In this document: positions 27,462 to 39,074 of the stretch, piece after piece
How the letters are laid out: each line of letters starts with the position of its first letter
Position numbering within the stretch: position 1 is the stretch's first letter
Origin: Bursaphelenchus xylophilus
Lineage: Eukaryota; Nematoda; Chromadorea; Rhabditida; Aphelenchoididae
DNA length: 64,000 nt
Assembly: GCA_904066235.2 (NCBI GenBank)
Contig: CAJFCV020000001.1
Location: 4,526,001-4,590,000, forward strand
Reading direction: 5' to 3'
Translations under genes and position numbers: made by a program
Notes under the pieces: model-generated
What the model saw: the letters and a program-made list of their open reading frames with translations, nothing else
The model's database searches: none
Told to the model about the DNA's origin: nothing

Positions 27462-27640
27462 CAGTGCTGGACGACATAAACACTTTAAAAATTGCTGCAA
27501 CTTTTGGCGGTATAGCACTTTGTTTATATGTCAGTCTGTCGACCAAAACGCCAGCCGCGACTACTCGACGTAAAGCGATGACGTGCGATTCCAAGCCGCG
27601 ACGATCCGCCGTTATTTTCCCGACAGACTACGGCTGAAAA
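27462..27640. mobile_element. Tc1-like terminal sequence, apparently a solo end
   Basis: CAGTGCTGG directly after a TA dinucleotide matches the start of Tc1-family inverted repeats. It is followed by AACACTTTAAAAATTGCTGC and a short GC-richer tract. No matching opposite end (CCAGCACTG) was noticed in the window, and no transposase is visible. It is best read as a truncated element or one end of a degraded MITE. Confidence 0.5.
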
Positions 27641-27823
27641 ACCGTCAACTTCGTTCAATTAAAAAATCAATTTTACAATCAAACGATAAACTTTCAATAA
27701 AGATGCGCACATATTTTGAATACCGACATGCTGTATCAATTCTTTTCCCCTTATTTACGGAAATACGATAGGGAATTCTGAGCAACGACTGGCGCGGCAG
27801 TCCTTCACATACGTCATTTCTTC

Positions 27824-27913
27824 GTTACGCTTTACGGTAGGTACGTACACAATCGTTTCGCTTTACGGTAGGCACGTACACAATCGTTACGTTTTACGGT
27901 AGGCACGTACCTC
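27824..27913 (+). repeat. Minisatellite, about 31 bp, three copies
   Basis: Three tandem units built on TTTACGGTAGG, CACGTACACAATCG and a TTACG link run across this stretch. The third copy breaks off after CACGTACC. Units differ by one to three substitutions. Confidence 0.75.
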
Positions 27914-28005
27914 GTGCGTTAGGAACCCTTGATACACCCCCCCTTTCAGCATTTATTGCATTAGTAAAATCAGCGGGATAAAAATTGAATAGAATCATTG
28001 CAGGT

Positions 28006-28070
28006 GGCTGGGCTGGGCTGGGCTGGGCTGGGCTGGGCTGGGCTGGGCTGGGCTGGGCTGGGCTGGGCTG
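28006..28070 (+). repeat. (GGCTG)n microsatellite, about 13 perfect copies
   Basis: The pentamer GGCTG repeats without interruption for about 65 bases. The G-rich strand has regularly spaced GGG runs, so it could form a quadruplex. A poly-T/poly-G tract follows at about 28143-28160. Confidence 0.95.
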
Positions 28071-28250
28071 GCTCATGCGTCCTATAAAAATTTTTGCTTT
28101 TATTCAAATATTTTTATAATAAAAATTTTAATTGTATTCAAATTTTTTTTGGGGGGGGGGGAGGTGAGTCAACCCAAAAAGAATTAAAATTCAAAATTAC
28201 CATTTCACTTTTTCCTGTGTTGGGGTGTCGGTTGATGCTGGTGGGTGGCG

Positions 28251-28405
28251 TCAGGCTGGTGGTGGTCGATGGCCGGCTGGTGCTGCTGTCTGAAAAAAAA
28301 GACCCCCCTCCCACCCGGATTAAAATCCCCTTTAACTTACCCTCTCGTCGTTGATGTTGTCCTGCTCTTCTTTCATCTCATCTTGTGCTTCGACGGACGC
28401 TGTAA
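28251..28405 (-). other. Possible minus-strand exon pair of an unrecognised transcript
   Basis: A TTTTCAG acceptor at 28406-28412, read on the minus strand, opens an exon ending at a GTAAG donor before 28341. It encodes an acidic/Gln-rich peptide (EAQDEMKEEQDNINDER). A second acceptor near 28290 continues in phase to a TGA at 28251-28253. The upstream start could not be placed: the ATG near 28500 has no donor in a compatible phase. Several further CTGAAA marks between 28290 and 29130 suggest more minus-strand splice acceptors. This may be a non-coding or decayed transcript. Confidence 0.25.
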
Positions 28406-31237
28406 CTGAAAATAAACGCGCGCAAAGATTAAAATTTTAAAAAAAACCCCTATCCAAATCGATCCATTCTTCTTCCCCGCCTCCTCCGTAGACGACATTT
28501 TAACGTCGAAGCACGCTGCCGTTGCTTGTCTCCTGAAAATAAAGAAAATTAAAATTGTAAACTCAAAATTTGCGGGCCCATCCCCAGCTCTAGTTTAAGG
28601 TCAAGGGTCGGGAAATGAAAACTCGAAGAGTTTCCAAATCCAAGAGTCGAATCAAAAGATTCGCAAGGATTCGAAGAATCCGAAGAGCTGAAAAAATCGA
28701 AGAGAAGATCCATCGACGGCCACAATGCTGGAAAATATGCCAAAAGGTCCATTCTTGCGTCGAGACCATCAAAAAGTCGACCAGAATTCTGAAAAAAATC
28801 CATCATTACGGCTAAGGGGGCAAAATATAACAAGAAAGGCTACAGAGTAACTTATCTTATTGTTCGTTGTTCCAAATCGTCGACAGAACCCATCGGCATC
28901 CGTAATCCTTGAAAAGATGACAAAAAATTTAATTTTTAGGTCAAAGTCATCAAATAATCGGCTAAAAATCTGAAAAAAACCCAATCAAAATGGCAAAAAA
29001 ATAAACGAATACGACAGAAGTCTACAGAGGCACTTATCTCGCAGTTATCTTCCAAAATTTCCTGTGCAACAATATCGTACTTGGGCCTTTCATCAAACTG
29101 CACGGTGCGGAGCGTTCACAAATGCCTGAAAATATAATAAGCTAAATTTGAAAAGGTGGATGGCCATAAAAAAATTGGACCGGTCAAGAGTAACCCAAAA
29201 GTAAACATCATCTTTTTAGTACATGAAAAAATCAAAAAATTGTCTGAAAAAGTCACAACTTCAAAGAAAACGAGTAAAACGCAACAACCCGCTTTTTATT
29301 GTCTCCTAGTATCACAAAATCTCAAAAATCCCCCAAAAATCACCTGGCCCACTTCCAATGACACAAATCACTTCCTCACAATGACATTATAACACTCTGA
29401 ATTCACTCTCACATTATTGGCTTTACTTTCAAGATCTCAAACCGCACTGTTCCGTCCATAAACATTCTGAACCACAAATAACCTCAAACATAATCCACTG
29501 AGACCTCAAACAATCAAGAAATCGCAAAATCTCATCACAAAAACCAAGGCAAATTCAAGAATGCACCATACGTTCGCACCCAGAGAACGATAACCAACTC
29601 AGAATCAGCCAGGACCAGGATACGCACAAACACACACAAAGATTACGCTTAGACACACAAAGATTACTCTCGTCGATTTCAGAAGCCCCACAGATCAGAA
29701 GGATGTCATAACAGACCTTACAATCCACTCAAATCACAAAAACCGTTAAATTGTCATCACACACATCCTTCAGAAGCCGACAGTACCAAGAACCAATCAA
29801 TCCTTTCATCAACATGTCTTATCCTCACACTCGATATCCCACAAGCCAATAATCCACTCAAATTCCTCATCAACAACACCTCAAACCCTCAAAAATCATC
29901 CCCATCCACCCACAGGCCCCACAAGTCCCCCCAGTACTATGTCTAATATTATTGGCCAATCCATCCAATTCCATTGAAGATACCACCATCTTCGGCCATC
30001 CATCAGCTTCTGTGTCTACCGTCTTCGCCACCGACCGCACGTTGAAAGAACGACCATTTTAACTGTCGATTTTCAGAATTTTTCCGGATGAGAAGCGCTT
30101 TTTTTGAGTTTTTTATTCATTCCGTGAATCGGTATCGATTTGATAGAAAATTTTGGAGAAGGCAAGGAATTGACAAATTTTGGATGTAGTTCATTACTTT
30201 TTAAAAAACGATTCAGACAATTTTAAGACATGACTTGTCATCAATTATGATATTATTTACTTTATAATTGCTCGATGACATAAATTAATATCTGAGGAAC
30301 GGTTAATCCGCAAATACACTTTAATATGAAGCCGTACAGTGATGATTAATCACCCATGACTCCTTTTCACCACTCTCCTCTGGCTCTGTATTTTTCATTC
30401 CAAATTGGGAGAGTTCTTATTACAGTGAAACACTTGACACACTCGGGAAATTTGGGTCATCTCTCCCTCGTAAAATGTTTTTTTCACGCGGTCTGAAACT
30501 TGGAAAACAAAGAAGAACACTCGAAAGTAACGTTGATTGTTAATCTTTCGGTATTTCGCATTTTGACAGCATATTTGTTTTAATCCGTGTGCTCAAAAAC
30601 TCCTGCGGGCTTAATTTTTTTCTTATCCATAATCGGTTGGAGTTTTTTTAGATAGAAGCAAGTGCGGACGAGCCGACGTTCGTTTTTATCCCCCGGTAAG
30701 TCCTCTTCTGTATTTTTGTTGTTGGCTTTTAGATGAAGAGGCGTTTGACGTGCGTGGAGACTACTTCTGAATATGTTATACTAGGTTAGGAAGACCAAAG
30801 AATTATTTTTATAGCTGAAGCAGAAGTTTTTTGTTTCCTACGTGGAAAGGTTCGACACGAAATTGAGTGGGATTTCTCCGGCAGGTTTCAAAGGGGTTTC
30901 GTAATTTTTATTGAGGTTTTTTGATTAGCTGATATTATACTTGGACTAGGTGGCAAAAAAAAATTTTCATGGTTTCGAGTGTTGATTAATAGCGACAGAT
31001 GGTATTTTTATTCTCTGAGCAAGCTTTATTCTTTTTCCATTAACTAAAAAACAATTTTTAAAAAAAATATTTTAGTAGGTAATAAGTCATATCAGTTTAG
31101 GTACTACTTGTAGTTTTTAATAGTTTACGGCAAGATTTGATGTCATAAAGGTGTAGTCTGACTCTCGCCTGCTGTCTAAGTCAATTTTTCCACGCTTGCA
31201 TCGTATTTGACCTGCGACACAACTCAATTTATTTTAG
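28406..31237. other. Gene-poor region with degenerate duplications and a G-poor tract
   Basis: No long ORF is visible. Two similar blocks near 28770-28850 and 28950-29040 share CTGAAAAAAA, CTACAGAG and ACTTATCT in the same order, so this looks like an old tandem duplication. From about 29,390 to 29,960 the plus strand is rich in A and C and nearly lacks G runs. A GTAAGT after CCCCCG near 30700 could be the donor of a 5' UTR exon for the gene starting at 31253. Confidence 0.4.
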
Positions 31238-31252
31238 CCAAGAACAAAACTT

Positions 31253-33211
31253 ATGGCTATCGATCAGCCACGCCCGAATTTCGGGTGGTCAAAGGGCAGA
31301 CCTCGTCTGACGTCCGAATCATTCCTCCATTACACGATTCATGCCTCAAATCCCTCATTGCCTCGCCATATCTGCGCAGCACGACGGGTTGATGTTATTG
31401 TTCATACCCCCTCAACTTCTGGTATTCAATCGGGTTCAGCGGATTCAAGTAACGAAGAAAGTCGTCAAGACAGTGGTAGGTTGGATGAACGGGTTGCTGA
31501 CCGTCTTTCGGAGCACATGGATCACGGGGAAGCCAACAATGAACATATTCACCATGAGCCGGGTCAAGTCCAAGATGAAAATATTGCCTTTCCTCCGAAT
31601 TTGATGCAAAATCCGGCGGCTGATGATGACGAACCAATCCCTCCCGAAGTCTACGACGATAATCTTCGGCGATTTGACGATGTGATCCCCGGTTTCCATC
31701 CAGAAGGCCTCCTTTTAGGCTCTGACACTGATGATGATGACGACGATGAATACGATGGTGATGATCTATATCCACCTCATTACGACTACGATCTTCCTGA
31801 TGTATTTCTACAACAGATTCAACAAGCAGCTATTGATCAATTGGGAGGGAATTTCTTCGGGGACTACGAGGAGGACAGCGATTTCGACACAGAATACAGT
31901 TTTTCTGATGGAAGTGCCGAGAGAATGCGATTTTTGAGATGTCTGGTGAGTGGGGTTTGACATCCTGGTGTTGAGGATTAAAACTTTTTGCCTTGAAATC
32001 ATGTTTATTTACAGTGGATTACCAAGCTTGGGCTCCAGGATACACAGATTAGCTGAATTAAGGTTTCCTTGTCTTTCGAAAGGCTTAATTATGCTGGATT
32101 TTGGATTAAAATTAAGGAATATGCCCTTAAGGTTTTCAAAAAAATAACTAAAAGCTTTTGGATCTAAAAAAATTGTATTAATTCACCTTATTCTAGTTCC
32201 TTTCCCGTCGAACTCTGGCCGCTGTTCATGAATTATTCCGAGGGATCTGGTTGGTCTGCGACTTCGAAGACAAAATCAGATTCACACAGGAGAAGAATAG
32301 AGACGCTTCGGTTCATTTACCCTTCTGCATCACTTGCCGGGATCTAAAACAACTCACCGCAATATTATCCTTGGTCCAACCAGCTCGATTCAGGCTAGGA
32401 GGGGAGATGAACATGGATTATGAGACGGGATTTGTTTCCGAGCTATTGAAACACTGCCAAACTGTCTTCGAGTTGGAGGTTTGGTCGACAAATCAGCAGA
32501 GGAATGGAAGGAAATTGATTTATGAATTGGGGCCTCAACTAAAAACCCTCAAATGTGACTTGGATTATCTAAGATCCAATGGATTAAGACCGATGAAGCT
32601 GGATGAATTGATTGGAGATTTCAAATTACAGTCAGGTAAGGATAAAACAATTATTTTTCGGAATTTTTTGAAATATAATTGAGTTTGATTGTCTATAGTA
32701 ATGTAAATGATGATTATTTTATTTCCAGGTGTGGTTGACATTGCGGATATCATGAAACACGAGATTAGATGTCTCGATTTGACAAATACTTACTGGACTC
32801 ATGTGACTTTTGAGTAAGTTCATCATGGATAACATAAATTAATTTTTTTTAAATGTAATTCTGGACATTTTTCTTTTCAGCACCGCATTACCAGCCCCTC
32901 AGGACCTCAAAGAGCTGAAAATCAGATACCGACATTGTGATCGGCCCCGAATGAAATCCTTTTTTGAAAATATGAACAAGGTCATCTCCGGGAAATTCAA
33001 ACTCTTCCTCACGTCGAACGAGTTCCTGTCCCCCGAAAGAAACAGCTCTTTGTATCAGAAGGCGGTCGACAATATGCCACACAAACTCCTTGGCAATATG
33101 GTAGAGGTCTTGAAAGAGATTCAGAGTTTCCTCAACGAAAAATTGATTCACATCGAGGTGAAGATCAAGGCCAGGATGAATTGCGCAGGTGTCAGTGAAG
33201 TAAGTTCTTAA
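31253..33211 (+). CDS. Unrecognised acidic protein with leucine-rich-like C-terminal half
   Basis: Four exons (31253-31945, 32197-32635, 32729-32813, 32881-33211) keep phase and give about 515 residues. The N-terminal 230 residues are polar and very acidic, with DDDEP, a DTDDDDDDEYDGDD run and Tyr/Asp-rich patches. The rest is an ordered-looking globular part with spaced leucine motifs such as LKTLKCDLDYL, IRCLDLTNTYW and LKELKIRY, reminiscent of F-box/LRR-type nematode proteins. No F-box is visible. The start is uncertain: an acceptor at 31236-31237 precedes the ATG, so a 5' UTR exon or trans-splicing is likely. A GTAAGT overlaps the end at 33200, but the frame reaches a stop 12 bases later and no further exon was found before the gelsolin 3' end. 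Confidence 0.55.
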
Positions 33212-33353
33212 TTTATAACCAAAAATATGGGAAATTAGTTAAGAAGAGTGATGGATTATCTTGAAATAGAGGGAGGTTTGTACAACGGAAGGGAAATTTT
33301 GGAAAATGAGCGAAGGTTTGATGTAAACAATGATTTCTTTGGTGAGGACGGAG

Positions 33354-35201
33354 TTAATGAGCAAAAGACATGATCTTTTGAGGGCCAGAGCCTTCGAAGA
33401 TGAGCTCGCGAAGGTTTTTGTAGTCCTTGTCTTTCTGAAAGTACGGGTTTACGGTTTTTGTCGATAATAGGATTGGAATAGAGGTCAAGACTAACACTCA
33501 TCCAAAAAAGGTTGTAAAGGTTCCGAAACGCTCACCTTGGCCCACATTTTGTCGTCCCATTTGGGGAACAGCTTCTTGAAGCCGGGATTTTCCTTCCCTT
33601 GATTCAGAATGTCGATCTGTGCCGTCTTGTGTCGAGGGACTTTGTCCGTCTCCAGGTATTTCTTTGCCGTCTGGCTAGCTGCCTCTCTCTCCGCTTTGTT
33701 CGCTCCATCCCCGATCCAGACATAGATTGTATTCAAGGCATCCAAAATCATGACGTCATCGGTGTCCAAGTCCTCTTGAGTGAAGTTGGCGACCTCTTCG
33801 ACAACCAGTTTTCCGGTTTCGTTGGAGACATTATAGAGTTTAGGCTTGTAGTCGGACGATTTTTTGTTCCCAGACCAATCGGCAAACCATTGGGTGAAGA
33901 TCTGCGGCTCGGCTCCTTCCAAAACACGGATTACTTGGGTGTATTTGTTTCTATTCTGGAAAGAATTAGATAATTAGCGTTTTTTTGTGGAATGAACACT
34001 TGCCTTCTGTTTGAGGTACTCTTGACCCCATTGTTGGGCTTTGGATCGCTCGGTTTTGTTGCATTCCTTTCCAATCCAGACGAAGACACCTCCATGGTCG
34101 GCATCGAGAATAAACGCGTCCTAAAATTGAGATTTTGAAAGTCTATCAATGTTTTTTTGGGCTCATGACTTTATTGAACTTACATTAGTGTTCAGATCTT
34201 TGATGTTAAGACTTCCTTGAGCCAGTTTGGTCACTTTCAAAGTCCCACTGGCATCAGAGACCTTCCAGAGAGTAACTGCAGTCCCTTTTTCTCTCCAATA
34301 GTTCTCATCGGCCCCTCCGGCTTGGGCACTCTTCACTCTTGAGGCGTTCTGAGCACCTCCAAAGTGCTTCCAGAACGTCGGACTGTCTTTCCAATCTTGA
34401 TCCAGCACATGAATCTTCGGCCTTCCGGCTCTCTCCTGGTCTCGAATACTTTTGGCTTGGTTTACTCCTTTCACTCGTTCCAAACGACCAGCTTCTGGAG
34501 GCATCCAAACGTAGATGTCTAGTCCAAGATCGAGAAGAAAGACGTCGCCGAGATTCAAAGATTCCAATTTGCAATCGACTTGAGTGCAACGGACATTTCT
34601 CTTGCCTTTGCATTGGAATAACTTGGGTTTATAGTTTTGATAGGGATCAACTACGTGGTTGAATCCACTGGAATTTCCTCCTTGCATGTATCTGGAATGG
34701 GTTTAAGCCATAAAATTCACGATGCAATAGAAATCTAATATGAGCTTTTGATTTATCTGTCTTACTTGATCCCATCCTTGAAATAGGACAAGAAAAGAGC
34801 ACTCTCGTGGTCCTGAACCTCTCGATATTGAACAGGTAGTCCACCCAAGGAATCGTCCAGCTCTACAGTCTTGATAGCAGCGGTTCCGGCTTCGTCTTGT
34901 GTGGTATCTTTGCCCAGCCAGAAGTGGACGTCCCAGTTGTCATTATTCTTAGTCTATTCTCCCAGTTATGAGTGTTAAGGGGACAGTACTTACATTCAAA
35001 ATGATGTATGAGTCACCAGAATAGAAATTTCCAAACTGTTCTTTTGGCACGACCTCGAGGTCAAAATCCTGGAATTTAATTTGTAATATGGTTAGTAGTA
35101 CGATGGATGGATTTGAGGTCGGAAATACTCACTTTGATTCTCCAAATCTCCAATCCGCGCTTCCTTCCCACGTTCTTGAACTTGGGGTCCACAACGACCA
35201 T
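33354..35201 (-). CDS. gsnl-1: Gelsolin-like protein, four gelsolin domains
   Basis: Seven exons on the minus strand: 35201-35133, 35068-34994, 34953-34766, 34691-34184, 34120-34005, 33955-33536 and 33434-33354. They give about 485 residues, close to the C. elegans GSNL-1 length as I recall it. Four gelsolin repeats follow each other. G1 holds [22 protein letters not shown] and [19 protein letters not shown]2 holds [16 protein letters not shown]3 holds [19 protein letters not shown]4 holds [21 protein letters not shown]. The Asp and Glu residues of these motifs fit type-II calcium sites. The family severs and caps actin filaments in a calcium-dependent way in the cytoplasm. The C-terminus ends in a short tail ([17 protein letters not shown]), and there is no G5-G6 half. 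The intron after 34005 has a GC donor (AAG followed by GCAAGT). The start is the first ATG before the conserved DPKFKNVG. Confidence 0.93.
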
Positions 35202-35493
35202 TTTTCGAACTTGTCAGTACTCGTTCCAGGAGTGACAGCTTTGACCTCTGCCGTCCGATTTTTAAAAGCCTTCCAGAAAACAGCTGGCTGGGATGTTTCC
35301 AACCTCCTTGAAACAAACAAAATCTTTCGCTTCATTACGCCCCGCGAATTTCTAATTGTTACCTGACCTTTGGGCCGTCTTTGTTTGAGCGATCATCTTA
35401 CCCGGTATACATCATCTTCTTTTTTCTGCACCTTCTCGTGATTAACGCGAAGTTGTGCTTGCTTGATTAATCATAGCCGCCGGGCATGTGCTG

Positions 35494-35928
35494 ATGTCAG
35501 ATCTGGAAGGGGAGTTCGACTCGGAAATTTATTGGGCCAAAGGCCGGAATGGACACAAAAACAGCTCACAAATAAGTTTTATTGCTAACAGATGCGGTAA
35601 ACAGAAGACAAGTAAATACGTAATTAGGGAAAATGTATTTTTAAAAAAGTGGGAAAAAGCCCCCATAAATAGTTTTATGAATAACAATTTGCAGATGAAC
35701 CTGTGGCGCTCGAAACTGCACGAATATTGCACTGAAAACCCGAATGAATTGTACATAAAATCGCCTGGCGAAACAACGGATGTGGAGTTTGATTTCTACC
35801 CAATGAAAAACACTGCCGTCAACGTATTGATTAGCACCAACTGCTACACGGGCCAGTTTTATGTCGACGACGACGATGATCCGCTCTTCCAAGACGAGGT
35901 CTTTGATATTGTGGTTGGAAATCGTTAG
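35494..35928 (+). CDS. Unrecognised single-exon ORF of 144 residues
   Basis: An open frame runs from an ATG at 35494 to TAG at 35926-35928. The C-terminal 78 residues look protein-like, with balanced composition and motifs such as LYIKSPGETTDVEFDFYP, STNCYTGQFYVDDDDDPLF and EVFDIVVGNR. The middle part is Lys/Asn-rich and includes a TTGCAG at about 35688-35693, so the real model may start at the ATG directly after that acceptor (35694) with an upstream exon ending earlier. I do not recognise the family. It is divergent from gelsolin, with about 290 bases between the two starts. Confidence 0.4.
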   Translation: MSDLEGEFDSEIYWAKGRNGHKNSSQISFIANRCGKQKTSKYVIRENVFLKKWEKAPINSFMNNNLQMNLWRSKLHEYCTENPNELYIKSPGETTDVEFDFYPMKNTAVNVLISTNCYTGQFYVDDDDDPLFQDEVFDIVVGNR

Positions 35929-36320
35929 GAAAATGGAAATTTTTTTTGTTTGTTTCTAATGACGCTCTTGAGCTTCAAAATGTGTATTATAAATTCCCGC
36001 TATTCGAAAAAAAAAGACTTCTAAACATACACGAGTTGTAGATAGAGCTTCAGCCGGGTACTAACACTTTACAAAAATGTCTGCATTCGAGTTTAAACTC
36101 CAAAAAAATATCGTTAATGTAATTTAACAAAAAATCCTGACAAGGACAAAACTTGTTGGAAAGGGTGCCATAGTTAGTCTTGTTGTATCCTGTTATGATT
36201 GTAATTCGCAGATTTAAAGTCTTCAAAATTTTGTAAGATATAAGCCTCCTCCAACCCCAAGGAATCAGATTTGTTTTGGCTGATCATTTGTTGGTTCATG
36301 TTTACTCAAAAATAAAAGTA

Positions 36321-37017
36321 CAGGGTGCGGCAATTTTTCGGCCGGATTTTAATTGGCCATAACTTTTTTAGTTTTTGGGCAAATGTTAAAATTCTCTTTT
36401 TCCCTGAATCCACAGACAACCCCATTTTGTCTAATACCAAATATGTTATACCCGTTCATTAGACTACAGTAAAAATTCGAGACAAAGAAAAAGCTCTAAT
36501 TTTCATAGCTGACAATGGAATTATCCCTAGTGCGACTCTCAGATTTTCTTTAAATTTTGCACATGGGCCGGACATAGGCCACACATCAATTCCTGAAAGT
36601 TTCAGCCCGCACCTTTCAGGGGCGACCAAGATATTCAACGATTCTTTGCGGTCAGGAGGGCACATGAGTGGTCACACAGAAAAACTTTTTGGCTATATCT
36701 TCGCCAGTTTTGTGCGGAGATAGCTGACTTTTTGTGGAAACGGTATTCTCCATGGCATGAAAAGGCATGACAATTTTTACGACAAAATTCGTAAAAAAAG
36801 TCATTTTTTCTGGCGATTTTCACACACGCCGAAAAAGCAGAGAAAACGACCGAAATGCCAATAACTATGAACTAGGTCCCTGTATATATAACATATTTGG
36901 TATTAAACAAAATGGGGTTGTCTGAGGATTCAGGGGAAAAAAAGAATTTTAACATTCGGATACAAACTAAAAAAGGTATAGCCAATTCAAATCCGGCCGA
37001 AAAATTGCCGCACCCTG
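36321..37017. mobile_element. TA-flanked element with about 140-bp inverted repeats
   Basis: The left end CAGGGTGCGGCAATTTTTCG after TA is mirrored by CGAAAAATTGCCGCACCCTG before TA. Arms match, with few changes, for about 140 bases inward, including AATACCAAATATGTTATA on the left. The element is 697 bases long, has no intact ORF, and is flanked by a TA duplication. This fits a non-autonomous member of the IS630/Tc1/mariner superfamily. Confidence 0.85.
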
Positions 37018-37657
37018 TATTTCATGGACTTGCATAATCCTGAGAAATACTTTACTACAGTACAGATGCCCTTTTTTTGTAATCTTCAAGATTCCCACAG
37101 ACATATGACGGTATTAATCTTGATTTCGTTATATTTGGCGTTTGTTTTTCTGTTTTTACTTGTTTGCTTGATATTTATAGTTGCATGACTTCAAAAAGGT
37201 CTTGTTTCTGATGTATTTTGTTTTTACTGCACAATAAATTTTATGAAAATCAAAGAATCGACGATATGCCGCGTAGGGTGAATCGATGGAATGGAAATCT
37301 GAATTGTTGCGGGAGTGATAAATTGCAATTCCGAGGAACCCGGTGACACAGATTTTGTCAAGAACTTGTTGTTCTTTGGTCGGTTGAATGGTGCTATCGT
37401 TGCTGAAATGAAAAATTTTGGGTTAAAAGGGGAAGTATCCCAAATGCGACGCTCAGATTTTGATGAAGTGTGGCAGTTTCTTTTCCGGATAACCTTTGTA
37501 GGGTGAACAGACCAAAGCTTATTTCACGTATACGCCAAATTTTTGTCGGCTAATTTTGTTTTCTGTTCTTGTTACCACCTGCATTTAATTCGGTTATATT
37601 ATAGCATGGTCCTGTCAAGGTGAATCTGTCCGATTGAGAGAAAGTTTTTTTCCATCC

Positions 37658-38876
37658 ATGGACGAGCTCTTATTTTATCCGGAAAGCTTTCAACGCAGAT
37701 ATAATTGTAATTTTTATTCGGTGGATACAATCCCGGTAACTGAACGGCAGCATCCCATATTAGGGATGGGCATCTTCTTTGTTTGCTCAACACTAATTGT
37801 AAGGTTTGACAAAAGTAGTTTCATGGACAATGAAGGTTACTTTCGAAGATTTTTACGCTTTAGTAGTTTAGGCGCTGTACCTTCTTTGTTTGATATGTAT
37901 TGCTATTAGCGATCAGCTGAAAAGATCGACCTATAAATTAATGTTGTTGTTGGGAGTATTCCATCTTGGCAGTTTGGTCACCACAGGTCTCTTTGGATCC
38001 GTGTTTTATATACGTGGGGATGTTTATTGTTCAGCGCCGATGTTGATGTACATTCTTGGAGCTTTGGATGTTGGTATGAGGCTTCATGAATTTTTCTGAC
38101 TCCATTTAGCTTTTTGGTGTGGCGGAGGCTTGACGAATATATTTCTAACGCTAAATCGCTGCTGTGTGATGTACAGCATGAAGCTGAATGAAACTATTTT
38201 TGGGCCAGGGACGGTTTATATATGGATTTCTCTTTCGGTCGCTTATTACTTTGGTTCGCTTTTCTTTGTTCCTCCTCCTTTGTTCAATTCGCTTGAACTG
38301 ACTTATGTCTCAAATCCTCATGTTGGATATTTTGGTGATCCAACCCGAGAATACACGGTTTTATTCGGCCTCGTTCATAATTTGGTTGACTTTGCAGTCA
38401 GCATTGTCGCCATTACGGTTTTCTTGACTGTATACCAAAACAAAAGACACAGCGTTGCGCATAACCAAGGCTTTGATCACCAAGTAAGTTAACAATTTAG
38501 CATCTTATGCTTGTTGTAATCTAGTATTTTGATTAAGATCTTTTTATAGATGTTTATTCAAGTACTTCTTATACACGCGTTTCAATTACTCACCACGTTT
38601 GGGTTTGATTATATTCGGATTTTTGGATCCTCACGGCCCTTGAATGCATTTTTACTGGTTACTTATATGATGTCTCAAGGCAAGTTTAGAAGGCAGTTGA
38701 TAACTTTTTTAGGAATTACTCCAATTATCTATCTGATTTTCAACAGTACGATTAAAAGCGTTTTGGTTACGCAGATTCTACGAATTTCATATTCCCAGCG
38801 GCATTCTGTGAGCGTTAATCCGAAATCTCAATATGTAAAATCAAATAAAATGGTGAAAACATTAACAGTCCAATAA
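37658..38876 (+). CDS. Seven-transmembrane chemoreceptor, SRT-like
   Basis: Exons 37658-37798, 37872-38073, 38110-38483 and 38550-38876 join in phase to 347 residues. An intron of 33 bases with a GC donor (38680-38712) may also be spliced, giving 336. The N-terminus has the SRT-type YNC and HPILG motifs. Seven hydrophobic segments follow: LICIAISD after TM1, an LTLNRCCVMYS motif at the end of TM3, and a final TPIIYLIFNSTIKS that matches the SRT TM7 pattern. The basic tail ends KMVKTLTVQ. The family comprises putative odorant and taste GPCRs of nematode sensory neurons in the plasma membrane. No frameshift or stop interrupts it. Introns of 36 and 66 bases are normal for nematodes. Ligand and cell type cannot be inferred. 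Confidence 0.8.
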
Positions 38877-39074
38877 TACTTATTCAGCGTAATTTTTATT
38901 CAGATTATTTTTGTAATGTTTATTACTTTAAGGAAAATACAATATTAAAGTCATACAAACTATATACATATATACATATATTTATATTATAAATATGAAA
39001 GACAAAGAATACCGGATTAATATGTAAGTTATATTAACTAAAAAAGGTTTGATACAGCAAATTAAGTGGGATAA

